The notes beneath the pieces were generated by a model that made no database searches, had not been told where the DNA came from, and saw nothing but the letters and a program-made list of their open reading frames with translations. From contig JAWWAH010000024.1 of assembly GCA_033721415.1 (NCBI GenBank), positions 1 through 16,725 on the forward strand: a stretch of DNA of 16,725 nucleotides. The letters run 5' to 3'. Both the position numbers and the translations under genes were made by a program. Origin of the DNA: JAWWAH01 sp033721415. GTDB lineage: Bacteria > Patescibacteriota > Minisyncoccia > Spechtbacterales > 2-12-FULL-38-22. Positions 1 to 6,473 of the stretch are shown piece after piece (the first letter of the stretch is position 1; each line of letters starts with the position of its first letter).

Positions 1-158
1 CGAAGCTTAGAAAGTGGGTGGTGGTGTTTACAGGGCACACCACCAAAGCCCATTAGTGCAGCCTGTTGGCTGCTTTGCCCCTGTTGGGGCAAACTATCAT
101 CCACTTAAGGTACGGTAGAACGGTGCTTTGACCTGACTTCAGTCTTGCATCGTTCTTG
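1..158 (-). ncRNA. Candidate structured RNA or long structured 5' leader, running off the left edge
   Basis: A near-consensus promoter at 165-192 points into this stretch, with a predicted start near 158. The transcript would fold compactly. A 6-bp helix pairs 151-156 with 117-122 almost at the 5' end. Two directly adjacent hairpins follow: 74-93 (8 bp) and 58-73 (6 bp), both with the loop AACA in the - strand sense. A bulged hairpin at 15-52 then has a 9-bp stem (19-27 with 37-45) plus an outer 4-bp stem. No convincing coding frame fits, since the only small frame runs through the promoter and the hairpins. I looked for tmRNA, RNase P, SRP, 6S and rRNA signatures and recognised none. It may be a standalone small RNA or the leader of a gene beyond the window. 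The promoter and helices are visible; the RNA identity is unknown. Confidence 0.45.
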
Positions 159-164
159 TTGCAC

Positions 165-192
165 ATTATAACACTTATAAATAATTTGTCAA
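165..192 (-). promoter_or_regulatory. Sigma70-type promoter for the left-edge RNA
   Basis: On the - strand there is a perfect -35 TTGACA (187-192), a 16-bp spacer and a perfect -10 TATAAT (165-170). It is the best promoter in the window. The predicted start is near 158, directly before the first helix of the candidate RNA, which supports a strongly transcribed structured product. Confidence 0.75.
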
Positions 193-206
193 TAGCTAGC
201 ACTGCC

Positions 207-258
207 TTTAGTGGGGAGTGATATGCCTGAGGGGCAGAACAAACCACTCCCCACTAAA
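207..258. repeat. Perfect 14-bp inverted repeat (long hairpin) between divergent promoters
   Basis: TTTAGTGGGGAGTG at 207-220 is exactly complementary to CACTCCCCACTAAA at 245-258. The 24-nt loop contains a smaller TGCC/GGCA hairpin. No T-run follows on either strand, so it is not a standard intrinsic terminator. It lies just upstream of the leftward promoter and about 130 bp before the likely rightward promoter of the helicase gene. A weaker hairpin, GGGA-A-AGC against GCT-A-TCCC, sits at 279-299. The rest of 260-390 is AT-rich with no gene seen. Confidence 0.7.
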
Positions 259-390
259 AGACACTAACTATTTTGCTAGGGAAAGCCATATGCTATCCCA
301 TGCTTAACTTAACAAAATATGATTCTTAGTATACAACATATTTTCATTATTAGTAAATACTTTATATTATCTACAAACACATATCTTGTG

Positions 391-396
391 TATAAT
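391..396 (+). promoter_or_regulatory. Likely -10 box of the helicase gene
   Basis: A consensus TATAAT lies 33 nt before the start codon at 430 in a very AT-rich tract. The matching -35 is poor (TTATCT at 367-372 with an 18-bp spacer). The predicted 5' UTR is about 27 nt and has no Shine-Dalgarno sequence. Confidence 0.45.
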
Positions 397-429
397 ACAT
401 TATATACGAAATAAATATTAATTCATTCC

Positions 430-3400
430 ATGCCACTAACAAAAAAACAAAAGGAGGCCGTTGAGTCAGAAGCTCCTGCAACAATGGTTATAGCCGGCCC
501 CGGAACAGGTAAAACCCATATTTTAGCTTCAAGAATAGAGCACCTAGTAAAGCATCAAGATATTCCAGCAGAAAATATTCTTTCCTTAACATTCACAAAA
601 AGTGGTGCTAGGGCAATGAAAGAGAGGGTCATATCCTTTATAGGTGAAGATGGGTACAAAATAGAAACAAACACATTTCATGGATTTGCAGCTTCTCTAA
701 TAGACGAAAACCCAGATGTCTTCGGATACAGGCACGACTTAAAAGAAGCTACCGATATAGATCGAGCTAAAATTTTACGCGATATATTCGACGAGCTCAA
801 CGAGGACCATAAATTAGAAGAACTACACTCCCCTCACGATAAATACTTCTACTACAATAATGTTTCAAACGCTATAAAAACTATAAAGCGCGAAGGCTTC
901 ACTGTAGAAGAATTCAAAAATCTTGTTAACGATTGGCAAGAAAAATTCGACAATATCCCAGATGAAGAAAAAATATCTACTCATCACACAAGAAAAGGAG
1001 AATTAAAACGAGATTACGAAAAGGAACAGAGAAACATAGACAGAAATAAAGAACTTGCTCTTATATATGAAAAATATCAAGAAATTCTAAAAAAGAGAGG
1101 GCTCTACGACTACGAAGATATGATCATTAAAGCAATAGAGGGCTTAAAAGATCACGAGGATATACGCCATGAAATTCACAACAAGTACGGAGCAATACTT
1201 GTAGATGAATACCAGGATACTTCTGGTGCACAAAATCGACTACTCTTTTTACTGATACCTGAAAATCCAAATGTATTTATAGTTGGAGATGATGATCAAG
1301 CTATATATAGATTTCAGGGAGCTACGATTGCAAATTTTCAAGAATTCTTAAAGAAATATCCTGAAACAAAAATAGTAAGCCTAGAAGATAATTTTCGTTC
1401 ACCACAGTTTTTACTAAATGCTGCTCTTGGGATAGCAAATAAAAATCCGGATCGACTAACTTCTATCCTTGAACTCCCTGATAAAGTTCTACATGCTCAT
1501 GGCCCACACAAAGAAGTAGAAGAGGTCCACGTTGTTGAATTTGAAACAGATATGGAAGAGCACGCATATATACTTGAAGAGATTCAAAAATTACACGAGG
1601 AAGGATCAGAATGGAAAGATATTTCTATAATTACACTCACCAACAGAGAACAAAAAGAATTATCAGATATACTGCGCCATCATGGTATCCCAACAGCATT
1701 ATCAGGCGATACAGATGCACTTTCTGAACCTAGCGTCTCTATGCTTTTTGCATTAGCACAAGCATGTATGAATCCGCACGACAACGAAGACGTTATGACT
1801 TTACTACTCCACCCCGCTACACCTATAAAAATAGAAGATGTTTGGAAAATACTAGAAATAAGAAACAGAAAAGACAACGAAACAATATACTCTGCATTAA
1901 AGCGCGCCATAGAGGAAGATGAGCTCTCCAATAAAGACGAGGCTGAAAACACTCTGAATATACTGCACGAACTCTCCTCTTCTCAGTCATACAAAACAGG
2001 GGCTGAGTGGCTTAAAGATGTACTGGACAAAACAGGGCTCATGAGGTGGATAGAAAAACAAGAAGAAGCTCCATATATCATTGCAAATATAAGAGCTCTA
2101 ACAGATGAAGCTAAGCGAGTACAGGCAGGTAATCCATCGATGAGAATAAAAGATATCATAGACCATTTCCGAGCTCATAGAACCCTTGGTATACCTCTTA
2201 AACCCTCACTTGCACAATTTGCATTTGAAAACGCTGTCCAAATAATGACAGCCCATAAAGTAAAGGGTCTTGAGTTCGAAAATGTATTTATAACGCATGC
2301 AGTTCATGGCCATTGGTCAGGCAAGCGCTCTAGAAGAGGCTTAGTACTCCCCGAAGAAATACCCGTGCAAGAACAAAACGAAGATGATGCTCGGCGTGTA
2401 TTTTATGTAGCACTCACAAGAGCCAAGAAGCAGTTATACATAACTTATGCAAAAACTTATACACGCGGAATAGGTGGCCTAGATGACGCCGCACGAGAAA
2501 CTCACCCATCTATGTTTATAAGCGAACTTGAGGACCAGGTTCCCGCAAAAACAATAGAAAAAGATGTAAAAGAACTTCTTGAAGAAAGCGTTAAGCCCAA
2601 AACGGTATCCAATAATCTCCAAAAAGAGATAATAAAAAATATTGTTAGTAGCCCGCGCTTTGCACTAAACGCAACTAGTTATAATTCTTTTATTGAGTGT
2701 CCTAGAAAATTCATCTATGAAAAACTTTTTAGAGTACCAACAATAAAAACTTTTGCCTTAACATACGGTGAGGCAATACATCTTGCGCTACAAAAGCACT
2801 TCTCTACTCCAAAAGAAAAACGTGGAATAAAAAGTATGATGTACACAGTAAATAAGTATGTAGAAAACGAATCAACCCTTTCAAAAGAAGAAAATGAAAA
2901 ACTATTAGAGCGAGCTGAAAGCACACTAACAGCGTATTACGAAAATACCCTACAAGATGAACCAGAAGCCCTCTTTACTGAGTATTCTTTTCCAAGAGGC
3001 GAGGTAGAGTGGAAAAATATAAGTATCACAGGTAAAATAGATAAAATATCCCCTCTAAAACCAGATGAGGTGCTCAACGATACTGCTTCAGGCGAAGTAG
3101 GCTCAGAGCCGAAAGAGGTTCGTATAGTAGATTACAAAACAAATTCAAAAACACCTTCTTTAAACCAGATACTTGGTAAAACAAAAGATCAAACACAAGT
3201 AAAGCTGCACCGACAACTATTATTTTATAAATTATTATCAGAAAACTACCTTGCTTTTAATTACGATGTAAAAGAATTTATTCTCGATTTTGTAGAAGAC
3301 CAAAAACAAAGAAACGTCCCTCTTGAAAAAGAAGCATACCAAGAGTTCAAAGATACCTTGCAAGATGTATGGGCATCTATCCAAACTCTAGAATTTCTCA

Positions 3401-3462
3401 AGCCCGATAATAAGGATTTTCCTCACTGCGGAGAATGTAAATATTGCACAATAGATGCGTAA
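430..3462 (+). CDS. UvrD/PcrA-type superfamily 1 helicase fused to a C-terminal PD-(D/E)XK nuclease domain
   Basis: This 1010-residue ATP-dependent DNA helicase-nuclease probably acts in recombination or break repair. Helicase motifs appear in order: Q-motif Gln7, Walker A GPGTGKT (23-29), motif II VDEYQD (258-263), motif III GDDDQAIYRFQG (286-297), an NFRSP motif IV, motif V TAHKVKGLEF (607-616) and motif VI VALTRA (660-665). From about residue 745 a RecB-family nuclease domain follows, with SYNSFIECPRKF (Cys757), Asp871 in GKIDK, and Asp901/Lys903 in VDYKT. Three cysteines at 1000, 1003 and 1006, together with Cys757, resemble the iron-sulfur staple of AddB/Cas4-type nucleases, though spacing at the end is CxxCxxC rather than CxxCx5C. 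At about 1000 residues it is longer than a plain UvrD (about 720), as expected for the fusion. It is the only rightward gene. No Shine-Dalgarno precedes the ATG. The helicase assignment is firm; the precise pathway is inferred. Confidence 0.93.
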   Translation: MPLTKKQKEAVESEAPATMVIAGPGTGKTHILASRIEHLVKHQDIPAENILSLTFTKSGARAMKERVISFIGEDGYKIETNTFHGFAASLIDENPDVFGYRHDLKEATDIDRAKILRDIFDELNEDHKLEELHSPHDKYFYYNNVSNAIKTIKREGFTVEEFKNLVNDWQEKFDNIPDEEKISTHHTRKGELKRDYEKEQRNIDRNKELALIYEKYQEILKKRGLYDYEDMIIKAIEGLKDHEDIRHEIHNKYGAILVDEYQDTSGAQNRLLFLLIPENPNVFIVGDDDQAIYRFQGATIANFQEFLKKYPETKIVSLEDNFRSPQFLLNAALGIANKNPDRLTSILELPDKVLHAHGPHKEVEEVHVVEFETDMEEHAYILEEIQKLHEEGSEWKDISIITLTNREQKELSDILRHHGIPTALSGDTDALSEPSVSMLFALAQACMNPHDNEDVMTLLLHPATPIKIEDVWKILEIRNRKDNETIYSALKRAIEEDELSNKDEAENTLNILHELSSSQSYKTGAEWLKDVLDKTGLMRWIEKQEEAPYIIANIRALTDEAKRVQAGNPSMRIKDIIDHFRAHRTLGIPLKPSLAQFAFENAVQIMTAHKVKGLEFENVFITHAVHGHWSGKRSRRGLVLPEEIPVQEQNEDDARRVFYVALTRAKKQLYITYAKTYTRGIGGLDDAARETHPSMFISELEDQVPAKTIEKDVKELLEESVKPKTVSNNLQKEIIKNIVSSPRFALNATSYNSFIECPRKFIYEKLFRVPTIKTFALTYGEAIHLALQKHFSTPKEKRGIKSMMYTVNKYVENESTLSKEENEKLLERAESTLTAYYENTLQDEPEALFTEYSFPRGEVEWKNISITGKIDKISPLKPDEVLNDTASGEVGSEPKEVRIVDYKTNSKTPSLNQILGKTKDQTQVKLHRQLLFYKLLSENYLAFNYDVKEFILDFVEDQKQRNVPLEKEAYQEFKDTLQDVWASIQTLEFLKPDNKDFPHCGECKYCTIDA

Positions 3463-3513
3463 GCCTTATTAAGCTTATTAGGCTAATTGGACTTATAGGA
3501 CTTATTGGATTCA
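3463..3513. repeat. Degenerate 9-bp tandem repeat directly after the helicase stop codon
   Basis: Beginning at the base after the stop codon, the sequence divides into successive 9-mers: gccttatta, agcttatta, ggctaattg, gacttatag, gacttattg, then a partial gattca. The consensus is about GRCTTATTG, with 5.6 copies in 51 bp. It lies just before the convergent terminator. It could be a slippage-generated spacer or a recurrent intergenic repeat of this genome; the window holds only this copy. Confidence 0.75.
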
Positions 3514-3518
3514 TACAA

Positions 3519-3543
3519 AAATCCCCGATAATATCGGGGATTT
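3519..3543. terminator. Bidirectional intrinsic terminator between convergent genes
   Basis: An 11-bp perfect stem (AAATCCCCGAT pairing with ATCGGGGATTT) closes a 3-nt loop. On the - strand the hairpin runs into a five-T tract, a good terminator for the M50 protease gene. On the + strand only three T follow, so helicase termination is probably weaker. Confidence 0.85.
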
Positions 3544-3551
3544 AAAATACA

Positions 3552-4409
3552 TTATTCAAGGTGCTTTAGATTTTTCACGTCAACTTCTTTAGGCTTTTCA
3601 AAAATATCAAACTTAACTACCGCTATAAATCCAACATTCTGCCTGTAAAGTATGCTCTCCACAGTGCCCTTCGCCTCATCACAATATCGGCCCTTTTCAG
3701 GATCGCTGAAAATATAAACCCTATCTCCCACGTTGAACCCAATAGATTCTACTAATAACTCTCTGGATCCTGCAACCCATAAGATGTAGGCAATGACAGC
3801 CGGGAAAAGCAGATTGAATATTTGGCCATCAGGCGCAGATAAGGCATCGTAGGTCAAATAACCCATCAACACCACTATTAATGCACGCCCAAGATATACA
3901 GCCATCTTCATACCCTTTAATTTATCTTTCGTGATAGCCCAAAATACAGCATGTGCAACTCTTCCTCCATCCAATGGGAAAAGAGGTGTAATATTGAATA
4001 CCGCAATAATAAGGTTAAAAACTACTAAGGCCACTAAAATATCTGCAAAATCACCAGCGGGGGCTAGAAAAACATAGATAGCAAAAGAAATTCCAGCCAT
4101 TAAAAAGCTAGAGATAGGACCAACCACAGCAACAAAAAATGTTTTCCATGCGCTTCTTGTTAAGCCTTCGATGTGAGAGGCCATTCCAATAAAGCTCACT
4201 GAAATATTTTCGCACTTAGCTCCAACTGCTCTTGCTATAAAGACATGAGCAAATTCGTGCATAAGTAAACATATAAAAGACAACGTAGCGAATATAAATA
4301 TATTCCACATCCCAGATAAAAGCAGTGTTCCATAAAAGCCAAAAAAAATCATTAATAGAACAGCTCCGATACCTAGACGCACATTCGTCTTAAATAATCG
4401 AATATCCAC
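3552..4409 (-). CDS. M50-family (site-2-type) membrane zinc metalloprotease
   Basis: This 285-residue polytopic membrane protein of the S2P/SpoIVFB class would cleave substrates within or near the membrane. The zinc motif HEFAH is at 51-55, at the end of a hydrophobic segment (about 35-50). The second active-site motif, NITPLFPLDGG, is at 139-149 (Asp147 being the third ligand). Further hydrophobic segments lie at about 14-31, 92-115, 123-137 and 160-210. No PDZ domain is visible. Instead a soluble C-terminal region (about 222-285) looks beta-rich, beginning FNVGDRVYIF, perhaps an SH3-like fold. The start is GTG, chosen because AAAGGAG lies 8 nt upstream. The gene is transcribed alone from its own promoter and ends at the 3519-3543 terminator. 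The family is firm; the substrate is unknown. Confidence 0.88.
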   Translation of the reverse strand: MDIRLFKTNVRLGIGAVLLMIFFGFYGTLLLSGMWNIFIFATLSFICLLMHEFAHVFIARAVGAKCENISVSFIGMASHIEGLTRSAWKTFFVAVVGPISSFLMAGISFAIYVFLAPAGDFADILVALVVFNLIIAVFNITPLFPLDGGRVAHAVFWAITKDKLKGMKMAVYLGRALIVVLMGYLTYDALSAPDGQIFNLLFPAVIAYILWVAGSRELLVESIGFNVGDRVYIFSDPEKGRYCDEAKGTVESILYRQNVGFIAVVKFDIFEKPKEVDVKNLKHLE

Positions 4410-4444
4410 GTATCAAGCTCCTTTCTGTAAAGGTTCTGCTTGTA

Positions 4445-4473
4445 CTTATACCAGAAAAAGATACCCGAGGCAA
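4445..4473 (-). promoter_or_regulatory. Promoter of the M50 protease gene
   Basis: On the - strand, -35 TTGCCT (4468-4473), a 17-bp spacer and an extended -10 TGGTATAAG (hexamer 4445-4450). The -35 overlaps the base of the preceding terminator stem, so termination of the upstream operon and initiation of this gene are packed together. Confidence 0.6.
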
Positions 4474-4512
4474 TTAAAAACAGGATGCGCTTCTGCATCC
4501 TGTTTTTAATTG
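4471..4512. terminator. Strong intrinsic terminator after the nth operon
   Basis: An 18-bp perfect stem (CAATTAAAAACAGGATGC pairing with GCATCCTGTTTTTAATTG) closes a 6-nt loop. The arms contain the A- and T-tracts needed for termination in either direction. It lies 7 bp beyond the nth stop codon. Confidence 0.88.
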
Positions 4513-4519
4513 ATTGTAC

Positions 4520-5155
4520 TTAGTGTAATCCTATTAGCGGATCTGGCCTCTCAGCTTTTCCCCTGGCCTTCATAACCGTTCGTCCATAAGCTTGGAAATA
4601 ATAAGCTATCTCGCCCCAATTTTCTTTATGATAAAGCTTCATTAAATCCTTTTCTATTTTGCGTGTTGTCTTGCCATTTGATAGTTTTAGCTTTTTTGCT
4701 ACTCGTTTTACATGCGTATCAACTGGTATTCCTTCTGCTTTTCCATACAATTCATATTGCACTATCGTTCCAGTTTTCCTTGCAACCCCAGGAAGCTCTG
4801 TGAGCTCACTTAAATCATTGGGTATTTTACTTTCATAATCATCTCGTATTTTACGAGCACTCTCTACAATATATTTACCCTTGCTGTTGTAATAATTAAT
4901 AGATTTTATCTCTGTTCTAAATGTGCGTATATCAGCATCAGCAAAATCATCTATAGTTTTGTATTTCTTGAAAAGCTTCTCTGTTACCTTGTTAACTTGC
5001 GCATCGGTTGCCTGGGCTGAAAGTATAACCGCTGCTAATAACTGCATAGGCTCTTCATAATTAAGCTGCAAGCCTGCATTCGGATATGCTTTGTGCAGTC
5101 TCTGAAATATTTTACGCGCACGAAGCTTTTTGTCTTGTAAAGATTCTCTTGGCAT
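4520..5155 (-). CDS. nth: Endonuclease III (DNA glycosylase/AP lyase), version lacking the iron-sulfur cysteines
   Basis: This 211-residue HhH-GPD glycosylase removes oxidised pyrimidines and nicks the abasic site in base-excision repair. The family signature LSAQATDAQVN is at 45-55. The helix-hairpin-helix LPGVARKT (121-128) carries the catalytic Lys127, and VDTHVKRV (145-152) carries the catalytic Asp146. Typical Nth proteins end with four cysteines binding a 4Fe-4S cluster (Cx6Cx2Cx5C). Here the matching tail, YGRTVMKARGKAERPDPLIGLH, has no cysteine, so the cluster is absent. The protein is otherwise full length. It starts one nucleotide after the stop of the exonuclease gene, with no Shine-Dalgarno of its own, which suggests translational coupling. 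MutY is unlikely, as no C-terminal NUDIX-like domain is present. Confidence 0.92.
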   Translation of the reverse strand: MPRESLQDKKLRARKIFQRLHKAYPNAGLQLNYEEPMQLLAAVILSAQATDAQVNKVTEKLFKKYKTIDDFADADIRTFRTEIKSINYYNSKGKYIVESARKIRDDYESKIPNDLSELTELPGVARKTGTIVQYELYGKAEGIPVDTHVKRVAKKLKLSNGKTTRKIEKDLMKLYHKENWGEIAYYFQAYGRTVMKARGKAERPDPLIGLH

Positions 5156-5156
5156 A

Positions 5157-5864
5157 TTAATTTATGTTTATATATTTATTCCATTTTTGAAAAAGTTCTC
5201 TTGTCGCCACTACATCTGCAAAATTATATTCAGCTATTTCTTTATATCTTTTATCTTTAAACGCTTGCGGTACTTCTTTGCCTTCTACATCTCCTTTTTT
5301 TGGACTTTTTATACCAAATGCACGAGTTGTAAAGTGTAAACTAGTTCTTCGCATAGCTCCATAAAAAGAAAGCTGATCAGCTAAATCCACATGCTGAGTT
5401 CCGGATCCTCTTCCGTTCTGATATCTATAGCCCATCAACTGCTTAGTGGGTTGAACTCCATGAACTGCTGCTCGTATCATTAAATATGGAGCATCGAATC
5501 CTCTACCATTAAATGTAACAAATACATCGTAATGATTTGCAACTTCCCAAAAACGCTCTAGTATCTCTTTTTCCGTGCCCACCCTATATTGCACACCATC
5601 TTCTTCCCAATCTTTTAAGTCAGAATCAGGAGCTTGGAAATAAACTGCACCCTTATCTTGATCGTCTAAAACTGCTATTGAAACGATCTCACCTGTAAAT
5701 GGTGAGAAAACAAGCCTTTCCTTTACTGCTTCAAGTTGTTCTTCTATATCTTCCTCGGTGTCGCTATCGCGCTCCGCCCATTCACGAAATTTCTCTTTTG
5801 ATTTCTCATCAAAATTTTCATAAGGCTCACCAATTGTCTCTATATCAATAACTAAATAGCTCAT
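5157..5864 (-). CDS. DEDDy 3'-5' exonuclease related to the PolB proofreading domain
   Basis: This 235-residue RNase H-fold exonuclease is predicted to digest single-stranded 3' ends, probably in repair. Exo I is DIET (Asp7, Glu9). Exo II is FNGRGFD (118-124, Asp124). A HVDL motif is at 158-161. Exo III is Y213-NFA-D217, the YxxxD form typical of DEDDy enzymes. It has no polymerase or helicase domain, so it is a stand-alone module of the predicted PolB-like exonuclease family. It is the first gene of a two-gene operon with nth, separated by one nucleotide, so the products probably serve the same repair process. The ATG at 5862-5864 lacks a strong Shine-Dalgarno. Confidence 0.85.
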   Translation of the reverse strand: MSYLVIDIETIGEPYENFDEKSKEKFREWAERDSDTEEDIEEQLEAVKERLVFSPFTGEIVSIAVLDDQDKGAVYFQAPDSDLKDWEEDGVQYRVGTEKEILERFWEVANHYDVFVTFNGRGFDAPYLMIRAAVHGVQPTKQLMGYRYQNGRGSGTQHVDLADQLSFYGAMRRTSLHFTTRAFGIKSPKKGDVEGKEVPQAFKDKRYKEIAEYNFADVVATRELFQKWNKYININ

Positions 5865-5898
5865 ATTTTGAGATTTTCTTCATTTATACTCTGTTTGT

Positions 5899-5926
5899 AT
5901 AATACTACAAATTGAAACTTTTACAA
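5899..5926 (-). promoter_or_regulatory. Probable promoter of the exonuclease-nth operon
   Basis: On the - strand, -35 TTGTAA (5921-5926), a 16-bp spacer and -10 TATTAT (5899-5904), which places the start about 30 nt before the exonuclease ATG. Other AT-rich hexamers nearby could also serve. Confidence 0.4.
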
Positions 5927-5940
5927 CCAAAATAGCTATC

Positions 5941-5962
5941 AAATGCCTAAAACAAGGCATTT
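5941..5962. terminator. Second, weaker hairpin after the nucleotidyltransferase operon
   Basis: AAATGCCT at 5941-5948 pairs with AGGCATTT at 5955-5962 around a 6-nt loop. It lies just beyond the 5981-6005 terminator on the - strand and may back it up. The - strand T-run is only three bases, so it is a weaker candidate. Confidence 0.5.
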
Positions 5963-5980
5963 TATACCCCTAAATATACA

Positions 5981-6005
5981 AAAAAGAAGCTTTTTGCTCC
6001 TTTTT
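5981..6005. terminator. Intrinsic terminator overlapping the nucleotidyltransferase stop codon
   Basis: On the - strand, AAAAAGGAGC, loop AAAAA, then GCTTCTTTTT and one more T. This gives a 10-bp stem with one G-U pair, A-tract before and T-tract after. It overlaps the last bases of the gene ending at 6004 and closes the six-gene cluster. Confidence 0.8.
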
Positions 6006-6456
6006 ACTCTTTTTTCTTTTTCTCGTGGAATTCTTCTAGTAACCACGAGCTTGATTGTATCTTTCCTCCTCCTACATTAAACACCATTTTGCATCCTACC
6101 TCCTTACAAACTTCACCTTCTGGGGTATTTCCCTCTTTTCTATCTCCTCCATTAGCAAAGATATCTGGTTTTAGCTCTCTTAATGCATCTGCAACACTCA
6201 TATCAGTAGGATCTGGCTCATGTTTTGTTAAAACAACATCATCAACTACTTCTAATGCTTTTATTATTCCAGCCCTCTCATCTTGGGGCATAAATGCATA
6301 ACCTTTTTTTGCATGAAGCCAGTTGTCGTTGTTTATTATTACAACTAGCCTATCGCCGTGCTTCTTTGCTTCTTCAAACATTCGAACATGCCCAATGTGT
6401 ACAGGGTCAAATCCACCACTTACAGCAACAGTTATATCTTTTTTATTGTTACTCAT
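6004..6456 (-). CDS. HxGH-motif nucleotidyltransferase (RfaE2/TagD-like cytidylyl- or adenylyltransferase)
   Basis: This 150-residue Rossmann-like nucleotidyltransferase transfers a nucleotide to a phosphorylated small molecule. The N-terminal signature GGFDPVHIGH (14-23) contains the H20-x-G-H23 ATP/CTP-binding motif. A later ANGGDR motif and the final KIQSSSWLL segment match the ISSS/T nucleotide-binding end of the family. It lacks the ribokinase-like domain of two-domain HldE. The exact substrate (glycerol phosphate, heptose phosphate, FMN or other) cannot be read from the sequence. It is the last gene of the 10301-6004 cluster, 17 nt after its neighbour, with no Shine-Dalgarno but a TATAAT-like hexamer within the gap. 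The tail is rich in lysine and glutamate. Confidence 0.82.
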   Translation of the reverse strand: MSNNKKDITVAVSGGFDPVHIGHVRMFEEAKKHGDRLVVIINNDNWLHAKKGYAFMPQDERAGIIKALEVVDDVVLTKHEPDPTDMSVADALRELKPDIFANGGDRKEGNTPEGEVCKEVGCKMVFNVGGGKIQSSSWLLEEFHEKKKKE

Positions 6457-6473
6457 GTTAAATATAAATTATA

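Noticed and set aside
1..158. Left-edge RNA as tmRNA, RNase P, SRP or 6S RNA
   Set aside because: None of the family core sequences could be found in the visible part on either strand; the rest lies outside the window.
53..247. A 64-codon - strand open frame in the left intergenic region
   Set aside because: It runs across the promoter at 165-192, part of the 207-258 hairpin and two RNA hairpins, has no ribosome site and no recognisable protein features.
3463..3513. CRISPR array
   Set aside because: Nine-base degenerate units without spacers; too short and no cas genes nearby.
4520..5155. MutY instead of endonuclease III
   Set aside because: The protein is 211 residues without the C-terminal NUDIX-like domain, and it carries the Nth catalytic lysine in LPGVARKT.
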